Shown here: piece by piece, positions 7,411-13,038 of the stretch | How positions within the stretch are numbered: the stretch's first letter is position 1 | How the letters are laid out: the number at the start of each line of letters is the position of its first letter | From: Bacteroidia bacterium | Lineage (GTDB): Bacteria; Bacteroidota; Bacteroidia; UBA8524 | Length of the DNA stretch: 13,715 nt | Direction of reading: 5' to 3' | Assembly: GCA_023277325.1 (NCBI GenBank) | Contig: JALRIQ010000311.1 | Coordinates: 1 to 13,715, forward strand | The notes under the pieces: generated by a model | Database searches by the model: none | What the model saw: only the letters and a program-made list of their open reading frames with translations | Told to the model about the DNA's origin: nothing | Position numbers and translations under genes: made by a program

Positions 7411-7450
7411 CAAATAAAAAAAGCTTCTTTCGGGAAGCTTTTTTTATTTG
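7411..7450. terminator. Perfect symmetrical (bidirectional) terminator after tRNA-Met
   Basis: CAAATAAAAAAAGCTTC (7411-7427) and its exact reverse complement (7434-7450) make a 17-bp uninterrupted stem with a 6-nt loop TTTCGG. The A/T-tract arms give a T-run on either strand. It should stop the tRNA transcript going right and could stop the GNAT transcript coming from the right. Confidence 0.88.
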
Positions 7451-7611
7451 CAGTGAAGAGTGCGAAGAGTGAAGTGCGAAAAGGTATTTAGGTGGTCACG
7501 GGTGCTTCCGATGGCTATCGGGATCTTCGACAGGAATGAGTGCGAAGAGCGCGGATATTGAGTTGGTTTAGCGCATTCTGCCATAATCCTTGACAGACCT
7601 TGGCAGTTAAT
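7451..7611. repeat. Repeat-rich intergenic stretch (probable dispersed repeat)
   Basis: No credible gene lies here. GAGTGCGAAGAG occurs at 7458-7469 and 7538-7549, exactly 80 bp apart, with a partial copy at 7471-7480. Between them is a near-palindrome CCGATGGCTATCGG (7508-7521, one G-T pair). CAGGAATGAGTGC at 7531-7543 recurs exactly at 8219-8231 on the other side of the GNAT gene. The minus strand has short open stretches without a start or a recognisable fold, including one reading IPIAIGSTRDHLNT. I recall similar strings in spurious predictions from Bacteroidota genomes, which would fit a dispersed repeat, but that is memory and not a search. Confidence 0.5.
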
Positions 7612-8034
7612 TTATTGATTCAGTTTTTTGATAAAGTGGAAACCAACGATGCTATAGCCTAATCGGAAATAAAATTTATGGCCCGCGGCATTCTTGATAT
7701 ACGCATTCAATTCGATGCTGTTAAATCCTTCAGCTTCACATTGTGCTTCGAGTTCTTGCATGAGCTTCGCTCCAATTCCTTTGGATTGCCAGCCATCCGC
7801 AACAGCGAAATTATCTACCTCCAATTGTTTGCCGCTGTACAATTTGGTCATTGTCCAGGCGCCGCACATGGCCACTAGTTTTTCATCCTCGACCCAGCCA
7901 AAACATCTGTAGTTTTGATAGGTGAAGAGTTCATGCAAACGCGCTTCCAGTGTAAGAATTTCGGTGCGTGGGTTCAGAATTCCTGCAAGCGGAAGCATCC
8001 GTGGAATATCTTGGGCGGATAAGGTGATAATCAT
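7612..8034 (-). CDS. GNAT family N-acetyltransferase
   Basis: The 140-residue protein has the GNAT fold: an acetyl-CoA-binding motif A QSKGIGAKLMQELE (83-96, fitting Q/R-x-x-G-x-G/A), the preceding strand LEVDNFAVA (71-79), and the motif B region NAAGHKFYFRLGYSIVG (115-131) with the usual Y-x-x-x-GY/F pattern. It should transfer acetyl from acetyl-CoA to an amine; the substrate cannot be told from the sequence. A TTG at 8043 would add three residues, but it lies inside the -7 box of the promoter, so the ATG at 8034 is preferred. The gene stands alone and faces the tRNA-Met terminator downstream. Copies of a shared 13-bp word flank it on both sides. Confidence 0.9.
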   Translation of the reverse strand: MIITLSAQDIPRMLPLAGILNPRTEILTLEARLHELFTYQNYRCFGWVEDEKLVAMCGAWTMTKLYSGKQLEVDNFAVADGWQSKGIGAKLMQELEAQCEAEGFNSIELNAYIKNAAGHKFYFRLGYSIVGFHFIKKLNQ

Positions 8035-8040
8035 GCGTTG

Positions 8041-8048
8041 CAAAGTTA
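8041..8048 (-). promoter_or_regulatory. -7 box abutting the GNAT start codon
   Basis: TAACTTTG on the minus strand is a perfect TAnnTTTG match and ends 6 nt before the ATG at 8034, implying a leaderless or near-leaderless mRNA. No TTG lies 17-23 nt upstream. The junction reads CTTTGCAACGCATGA, almost identical to CTTTGCAGCGCATGA before the acyl-CoA reductase gene. Confidence 0.6.
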
Positions 8049-8218
8049 TTGAAACGCAGCATTATTTCTGTTCTCCTGTTCTTATTTCCGTGTGATAATC
8101 CCTATGAAAAAATTCACATTCGAATAGGCTTTCCAAGAAGAACCGATATGCTTTTCATGCCTAAGATGGTCCAATTGCCTTATTGCCTTGTGTTAGTTTT
8201 AACTACCATGAAAAATGT

Positions 8219-8231
8219 CAGGAATGAGTGC
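8219..8231. repeat. Second copy of the 13-bp word CAGGAATGAGTGC
   Basis: This exactly matches 7531-7543 in the same orientation, 688 bp apart, so the two copies bracket the GNAT gene. Outside the 13 bp the flanks diverge. It is also the point where the open frame at 8228-8341 begins. Confidence 0.5.
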
Positions 8232-8341
8232 ACGACGAAGAAGGGTCCCCGCTACGTGGCGTTAGGATTGAAGTCAGAGATGAAACGCTAAAAGTATTGG
8301 AAAACAAGACTTTAGCTGATGTGATTCGTGAGGGAAATTAA
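8228..8341 (+). pseudogene. Possible gene remnant or small ORF (37 aa)
   Basis: A GTG-initiated frame of 37 codons ends with a protein-like stretch, GVRIEVRDETLKVLENKTL followed by ADVIREGN and a stop. The upstream part of the frame (HDEEGSPLR) lies over a repeat word and is preceded by a TGA. This suggests the 3' end of an older gene whose 5' part was replaced or broken. I do not recognise the family. It may equally be chance: no promoter or Shine-Dalgarno is visible, and no database check was possible. Confidence 0.22.
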
Positions 8342-8476
8342 ATTCTTTAGAAGTTCTAGTAAATCAGCAGAATCTACAAATTTTTGACGTTCACTCTTCA
8401 AAGTGAAACGAGTTCTACACCATCCCTTATCTGTTTGCCAAGTACAGGTAAGGGATTGGCTCGTGGTTTCCTGCAA
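8312..8476 (-). CDS. Hypothetical small protein (54 aa), tentative
   Basis: The minus strand from a TTG at 8476 to TAA at 8314-8312 encodes 54 residues with protein-like composition: a W/C-rich centre (CTWQTDKGWCRTRFTLK, residues 11-27) followed by an amphipathic helix-like tail (FVDSADLLELLKNLISL). AAGGA lies 6 nt before the TTG. There is no ATG in frame, and a stop lies a few codons upstream. The frame converges with, and overlaps by 30 nt, the plus-strand small ORF ending at 8341. A 13-bp hairpin (8422-8456) lies inside it, so some of its pattern may reflect RNA structure rather than coding. No family recognised. Confidence 0.3.
   Translation of the reverse strand: MQETTSQSLTCTWQTDKGWCRTRFTLKSERQKFVDSADLLELLKNLISLTNHIS
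8422..8456. other. 13-bp hairpin in the gap before the PAS kinase
   Basis: ATCCCTTATCTGT (8422-8434) pairs with ACAGGTAAGGGAT (8444-8456), with one T-G wobble, around a 9-nt loop. No T-run follows on either strand, so it is not a standard terminator. It ends 71 nt before the kinase ATG and could be an operator or part of an untranslated RNA. A weaker TTCACT/AGTGAA hairpin (8390-8407) is adjacent. Confidence 0.4.
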
Positions 8477-8527
8477 ATTATTTCCTTCTTAATCCAAGTC
8501 TGTTTAATAGCAATTCAGCATATTTGA

Positions 8528-10486
8528 ATGATGAAGGACTGGACCATCCGGAATGAGTTACTTGAGACCTTGGAGAAGCTGGACAAAGCTTCAGATGCTG
8601 AGGTTTATAAAACCATTCGGGATTTGCTCCTTCGCAATTCCATCTTCGAAGATTTATGGGAAGAGAAGCTAGGTGGATTCAATGAATTTATTGGACTTTC
8701 TGCAGCCATTGAAAGCTCCGTGCTTTTGGCTAAAACAGATGCTGCTGGAAATATCCTCAGGGTAAACGACAATTTTCATATCCTTACAGGTTATTCCGAT
8801 GATGACTTAATCGGAAAGCCCATTGGCATGCTTAGCGCAGGGCTTCATCCCGATGATTACCTCGACGAAATCTGGGAAAAAATTAGTCATGGAACCATTT
8901 GGCGTGGAGAAGTAAAAAAGAGGGCAAAATCTGGGGACATTAACTGGTTCAACGCCACCATTCTTCCTGTTGTTAACCAACAGGGCCATATTCAACATTT
9001 TATCAGTCTCTATATTGATATCTCCAAGCGGAAAAAGGCGGAAGGAGATTTAGAAATGTTCCTTCAAATGGTCGACTTGACCAATGACGCCATTCAGGTA
9101 GCTGGTGAAGATGGGGTGCTGGTATATGTCAATGAAAAAACCTCGCAAAATCTTGGATGGCCGCGCGAAGAGTTGATAGGAAAGTCAGTTCTTGACGTGG
9201 AGGCCATCTTTGAAACGCTCGAAGATTGGAAGGCGCATGTAGAAGAAGTCAAAAACCATGAAACGGGTATTTTGGTGGAAGGGGTGAATATCCGCGATGA
9301 TGGCACCCATTTTCCTGTTGAGGTGAATGCACGTTGGCTCGAACTAGGAGGTCATGGCTATATCGTAGCCGTATTGCGGGATATCACGGAAAGGAAAGAA
9401 GTCGAAAACCGCATTTTACGCACCCAGCATATTCTGAGTGAAGCACAGCAATTAGCCCGCATAGCCAGCTTCGAAGTAGACCTTGATAAAGGAACCATCC
9501 TGCACTCGGACAATGCCTGGGAGGTTTTTGGTTTCTCCAGTTCAAGCTCCTTTAATATGGAGAACCTGGCAAGACATATTCATGCCGAAGACGCAGAATC
9601 TGTTCGCAATGCTTGGTTTGAAGCAAGCACACAAAATATGACGGTGCGTATTGAGTTTCGAATTCTTGATGAGAACTCCGACATTCAACATATTCTGGGT
9701 ATAGCCAAGATTATCACCCAAAAGGAAGGTCATGCAGGTACCATGATTTGTACCGCTCAAAACATCTCTAACACTGTGGCCTCGCGACTTCAATTGGAGC
9801 AAAGAACCTGGGAACTCGAAATTCGTAATGCCGAGTTAGATCAGTTTGCACAAATCGTTTCTCATGACTTAAAATCACCGCTGAGGGCAATCCATAATCT
9901 CTCAGAATGGATCAAAGAATCGAGAGGGAAAGATGAAAAGGAAATGGATGCCCATATTTATCTTCTTCAAAGCCGCATCCAGCGAATGGAAAATCTGATC
10001 AACGGAATTCTGCATTATAGCTCCGCAGGAAAAAACCGCGAAAACGAAAGTCTTTTTTCTGCTTATGAGGTCCTGAATGATATTTGTGAAGCACACAGAA
10101 CATCGGGTTCAAATGCCCAGATAATTTTGGATTCCTTGCCCGATCTGATTGAAGATAGACTGCTTTTCGAGCAGGTCATGGCCAACTTGGTTTCCAATGC
10201 CATTAAACACAATACAAATCCGCATCCCGAAGTGCTCATTCGTTATGAATTCGTTCCTGGGTGTCACCGTTTTTTAGTGGAGGACAATGGAGAAGGAATT
10301 GATCCACGTTTCCATAAACGGGTATTTCAAATTTTTCAGACTTTGCGTTCTCGTGATAAACAGGAGAATACGGGAGTAGGCCTGGCTATTGTGAAAAAAC
10401 TCTGTGATGAAAAGGGTTGGAAGATTGATGTGAGCAATACCAAAAGTGGCGGAGCCTGTTTTTGCATCGAAATACCACAACGCTAG
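8528..10486 (+). CDS. Soluble PAS-PAS-PAS histidine kinase
   Basis: The 652-residue protein has a helical N-terminus (1-50), three PAS domains (about 56-166, 175-290 and 298-417; the first two end in PAC-like D-I-S/T-x-R-K), a HisKA dimerisation helix and a HATPase_c domain. Phosphoacceptor His446 lies in VSHDLKSPL (444-452). The N box is NLVSNAIKH (553-561), G1 is DNGEG (586-590), the F box is at about 600-604 and G2 is TGVGLA (615-620). No membrane segment or signal peptide is present, so sensing is cytosolic. The PAS domains lack the LOV signature GxNCRFLQ, so a flavin photoreceptor is unlikely; the ligand is unknown. Two ATGs in tandem open the gene (8528 and 8531). The stand-alone receiver 104 nt downstream is the probable phosphotransfer partner. 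HisKA sequence and PAS layout resemble the phytochrome-like HWE-unrelated kinases that pair with Rcp1-type receivers. Confidence 0.94.
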   Translation: MMKDWTIRNELLETLEKLDKASDAEVYKTIRDLLLRNSIFEDLWEEKLGGFNEFIGLSAAIESSVLLAKTDAAGNILRVNDNFHILTGYSDDDLIGKPIGMLSAGLHPDDYLDEIWEKISHGTIWRGEVKKRAKSGDINWFNATILPVVNQQGHIQHFISLYIDISKRKKAEGDLEMFLQMVDLTNDAIQVAGEDGVLVYVNEKTSQNLGWPREELIGKSVLDVEAIFETLEDWKAHVEEVKNHETGILVEGVNIRDDGTHFPVEVNARWLELGGHGYIVAVLRDITERKEVENRILRTQHILSEAQQLARIASFEVDLDKGTILHSDNAWEVFGFSSSSSFNMENLARHIHAEDAESVRNAWFEASTQNMTVRIEFRILDENSDIQHILGIAKIITQKEGHAGTMICTAQNISNTVASRLQLEQRTWELEIRNAELDQFAQIVSHDLKSPLRAIHNLSEWIKESRGKDEKEMDAHIYLLQSRIQRMENLINGILHYSSAGKNRENESLFSAYEVLNDICEAHRTSGSNAQIILDSLPDLIEDRLLFEQVMANLVSNAIKHNTNPHPEVLIRYEFVPGCHRFLVEDNGEGIDPRFHKRVFQIFQTLRSRDKQENTGVGLAIVKKLCDEKGWKIDVSNTKSGGACFCIEIPQR

Positions 10487-10543
10487 TTTATTAAAATAAT
10501 GTAAAAAGTTTTTGATTTAGCATACTAAATCCTATCTTTCCAT

Positions 10544-10576
10544 CGGTTAATGCGGATTTACTTGTCGCATTAGCCG
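10544..10576 (+). promoter_or_regulatory. 11-bp hairpin in the leader of the receiver gene
   Basis: CGGTTAATGCG (10544-10554) pairs with CGCATTAGCCG (10566-10576), one T-G wobble, loop of 11 nt. It ends 14 nt before the ATG at 10591 and leaves the GGGGAGAG purine tract outside the stem. No T-run follows, so it is not a terminator. Candidate roles are an operator for a dimeric regulator or a 5' leader structure. Confidence 0.45.
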
Positions 10577-10590
10577 CTCGGGGAGAGACA

Positions 10591-11001
10591 ATGCTGACTA
10601 TTTCAAAAATGGCCAAATACCATTCGGTATTATTGATTGAAGACGATGAAGTCGATGTTTTAAATGTAAAACGGGCATTTCGAAAGAAAGGCTTTTCACA
10701 ACACTTGCATCTTGCCGAGAATGGCCTGGATGCTGCGGAAAAGCTTGCAGGGGATAATGCGTTTGAGCCATACCCAGATCTTATTTTGTTGGATTTAAAT
10801 ATGCCAAAAATGGGCGGTTTTGAATTCTTACGCATGCGCGAAGAGAATCCTCGTTTGGCAGATATTGACGTGTACGTGATGAGTTCTTCCGCAGCAGAAT
10901 CGGATATCAAAATGGCACAAGATTTAGGTGCCAAAGGATATGTAGTAAAACCTTTGTACACGGATCGTTTCGCCGACGAACTGGAAAAAATTCTTCTTTA
11001 A
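10591..11001 (+). CDS. Stand-alone response regulator receiver (Rcp1-like)
   Basis: The 136-residue product is a single receiver (CheY-like) domain without an output domain. Landmarks are the acidic pair D18/D19 (LLIEDDEVD), phosphoacceptor D68 (LILLDLNMPKMGG), S98-S100 in place of the conserved Thr/Ser, and K120 in VVKP. The layout EDDEVDVLNVKRAF and DLNMPKMGGFEFL is typical of the Rcp1 family that partners PAS/phytochrome kinases. A GGAGAG lies 4 nt before the ATG at 10591; a second ATG at 10609 (MAKYHS) fits the usual family start and may be the true one. The kinase gene ends 104 nt upstream. The stop codon interlocks with that of the DUF2279 gene on the opposite strand: TTAA at 10998-11001 serves both. 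Without an output domain it should act by protein contact or pass phosphate on. Confidence 0.93.
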   Translation: MLTISKMAKYHSVLLIEDDEVDVLNVKRAFRKKGFSQHLHLAENGLDAAEKLAGDNAFEPYPDLILLDLNMPKMGGFEFLRMREENPRLADIDVYVMSSSAAESDIKMAQDLGAKGYVVKPLYTDRFADELEKILL

Positions 11002-11951
11002 AAGTAGAGGGGGTAAAATTTCCAGCTTCCTCCGTGTTGGTACATCAAAGTAGGAGCAGGAACCTTTACAATATTGGCCATGCGCGCCAAACGCTTTAGA
11101 AAGGCATTCTTAATTGGCAATTGCTGTAAGTCAATATCCAGTGATAAATAGTATTGGCGTTGCCGTGGAACATCTGAATAATCCATCAAACGGCCCGATT
11201 TATCTGTCCATACATTGGAATGCCCTCCAAGAAGACCATCACCTCCATAACCCAGGGAAACATTTAACCATTTGGGCCATGAACTTTGTTTGGCAAAACT
11301 CCAGGGGTTAACACTCAACCAATAGGTTTGTCCGTTATAATCTTTTAACATCCGACTCGGAAAGCTGGAGCCTAAAAGATTCGGTCGGATAGGGGCGTAG
11401 CCTGTCATGTGGAATGACATTTTAAGCTGGATTCTCTGTTCCTCCCAGGCAAATTCCTGGGACATCACCATGGCAGCACCTAAGGTATTGGCCAACAGGT
11501 CGCCGGCGGAAGCACCCCATTCGGCAGAGAATCCGTCGAATGCCTCTAAGCTGGTTTGGAAGAACATGGCACTTATGCCTCCTATCCAGATGGCTTTTTT
11601 GCGGGGCATGCCTGTCCAGCGCATCAGTTCAATTCCACCAATGGTATAACCCAGAGTGGTCCAGGTATGACCGACCTTATCAATTTGCAGCCATTCTGCA
11701 TTATCATTTATAAAATGAAAGGAGCTACGGGGGTAATTGGCATACCACGCCTGATTAAGCGTAATCATTGTGCCCGTATAGGCTACGGCCGTTACGCCTC
11801 CCACCAGGGCAAGTCTTTTTTGATTGAGGCTATCAGGTTGACCCTGCACTGAACTGTGTAAAGAAACAAGTCCAATAAGCAGCCACATGAAGTTTTTCAA
11901 AATCCAACGTGAACCACTTTGCGACGAACTTTTATTGCAAAACATAAGCAT
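10998..11951 (-). CDS. Exported DUF2279 (YfiM-like) protein
   Basis: The 317-residue frame has a hydrophobic export segment (residues 18-38, MWLLIGLVSLHSSVQG) and a DUF2279 region with DKVGHTWTTLGY (91-102), FDGFSAEWGASAGDLLANTLGA (138-159 span) and glycine-rich hydrophobic stretches. DUF2279 proteins are described as predicted periplasmic or membrane proteins without a defined function. The C-terminal half (about 180-317) is rich in aromatic residues with WLSVNPWSF and alternating patterns that may suggest beta-strands near the outer membrane. The first ATG (11951) overlaps the upstream gene by 20 nt and leaves 17 polar residues before the hydrophobic core. A TTG at 11900 or ATG at 11888 would give a cleaner signal peptide. 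It is the last gene of the operon and ends stop-on-stop with the receiver gene. Confidence 0.8.
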   Translation of the reverse strand: MLMFCNKSSSQSGSRWILKNFMWLLIGLVSLHSSVQGQPDSLNQKRLALVGGVTAVAYTGTMITLNQAWYANYPRSSFHFINDNAEWLQIDKVGHTWTTLGYTIGGIELMRWTGMPRKKAIWIGGISAMFFQTSLEAFDGFSAEWGASAGDLLANTLGAAMVMSQEFAWEEQRIQLKMSFHMTGYAPIRPNLLGSSFPSRMLKDYNGQTYWLSVNPWSFAKQSSWPKWLNVSLGYGGDGLLGGHSNVWTDKSGRLMDYSDVPRQRQYYLSLDIDLQQLPIKNAFLKRLARMANIVKVPAPTLMYQHGGSWKFYPLYF

Positions 11952-13038
11952 TGAGCTGATTCCAAGGTGCCTTTTTTAAGGCTTCCACATAACGCGGACC
12001 TTCTTCAGGATTGATTTCCTGGCTATTGATGCGAAAGAGGTCATAGGTAAATGGCTTATCGCTTAGAATTTCTCTCAGTGATCGATAATGCAATACGATT
12101 CCATAGGACTCTAATTCCTTCAAACTTATCCAAAACAGATCTCCCTGGGCCAGTACAATCTTGATGCGTGCTGATTCTATTGAGGTTTTTCTGCCGTTTT
12201 TCACCCAGTTTTCTTCGATAAGCAGGCCGCGCACTTCGGAAATGGTAGGCTTGAGGTTAGGGAAGCTATCGTAACGTTCTCCACCCAAATTATAATAGAG
12301 CTCGGGATTGTCGCGAAGTACCTGTTCAATCGCCCCTACGAGGTCATTGCTCCAATCGATATCCGTGGTATATTTCTTTTCCAGAACCTGATAAGCCAAT
12401 TGCTTTCGTGCGGGAATACTCACCATACTCCGAATTTCTTTATCCCCACCAAAGGCATCACGCTTGAGCTTGACTGCCTGAACTGGATTGGAATAAAAAG
12501 CCTCTTGTCCGAGTTGGACCAGGTGATAAGCATACTTTCTGCTCATTAAAGCCTGCTCAAAAGGAATATTGGTGCTTCCATTTGCAGTGGTTTTAATAAA
12601 AGTATGATGCAGAAGGGAATCAATATCCTGAATGGAAACAAAGCCAAAAGAGACCTTTTCCTTGAGCATGTTTTTGTTCACAAAGGAGAACCCCATGACC
12701 TGGAAGTGTGTGCTCTTTCTATTGCTACTCCAGTATTCATGAATGAAAATATCCGGGCATTTTTCGAACTCAGTGCCGCTGGAATTTTCCAAAGATATTA
12801 ACGAAGCAGCATCGATACGCAGTTTTTTCTCCGGACTTACATACAAGGGTACTGAGCCATCCAGAATTTTTGGATAAAGTAAAGAACACAGGCTTTCAAC
12901 CATGTTAAATCCAATAGTGTCGGCCTGTTCCAGTTTATTAAGATGAACAAGCGCGGGCACGTCACGGTAGCCAAATGAAGCCTTCGAAAAGGCCACCATC
13001 AACAGCAATACGACAAATACCCGGGCTGTTTTTATCAT
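11932..13038 (-). CDS. Exported protein with two GldN-like halves (tentative)
   Basis: The 368-residue protein starts with a signal peptide (1-23, ARVFVVLLLMVAFSKASFG) and no lipobox. It was not recognised outright, but two halves look alike. Half A (about 46-175) has IFIHEYWSSNRKSTHFQVMG, then VSFGFVSIQDIDSLLHHTF, then PFEQALMSRKYAYHLV. Half B (about 231-335) has LLIEENWVKNGRKTSIESAR, then LFWISLKELESYGIVLHY, then PFTYDLFRINS. The order E-x-W, R-x-S, [LV]FW/GF, then a closing F...R motif recalls GldN/PorN, the T9SS ring protein; this is pattern comparison by eye. The start ATG overlaps the glutaryl-CoA dehydrogenase stop as ATGA (13038-13035), so translation is probably coupled. The 3' end runs 20 nt into the longest reading of the DUF2279 gene. 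Alternative: an unrelated Bacteroidota-specific exported protein. Confidence 0.72.
   Translation of the reverse strand: MIKTARVFVVLLLMVAFSKASFGYRDVPALVHLNKLEQADTIGFNMVESLCSLLYPKILDGSVPLYVSPEKKLRIDAASLISLENSSGTEFEKCPDIFIHEYWSSNRKSTHFQVMGFSFVNKNMLKEKVSFGFVSIQDIDSLLHHTFIKTTANGSTNIPFEQALMSRKYAYHLVQLGQEAFYSNPVQAVKLKRDAFGGDKEIRSMVSIPARKQLAYQVLEKKYTTDIDWSNDLVGAIEQVLRDNPELYYNLGGERYDSFPNLKPTISEVRGLLIEENWVKNGRKTSIESARIKIVLAQGDLFWISLKELESYGIVLHYRSLREILSDKPFTYDLFRINSQEINPEEGPRYVEALKKAPWNQLNAYVLQ

Noticed and set aside
8049..8291. 80-codon TTG-started plus frame (KRSIISVLLFLFPCDN...)
   Set aside because: The start has no Shine-Dalgarno, the frame lies partly over the GNAT promoter region and a repeat word, and the sequence resembles no family. 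A hydrophobic start alone is not enough.
8519..8526. CATATTTG as a -7 box for the PAS kinase
   Set aside because: A 7/8 match, but it ends one base before the ATG, so transcription would begin inside the coding sequence. The real promoter is probably further upstream.
10491..10961. 156-codon minus-strand frame opposite the receiver gene
   Set aside because: Its composition is Ser/Lys/Ala-rich shadow coding, and the plus strand carries a complete receiver domain with all landmark residues.
11943..11955. TATGTTTTG as a separate promoter for the DUF2279 gene
   Set aside because: Spacing inside the box is one base too long for TAnnTTTG, and the gene overlaps its operon neighbour, so read-through is simpler.
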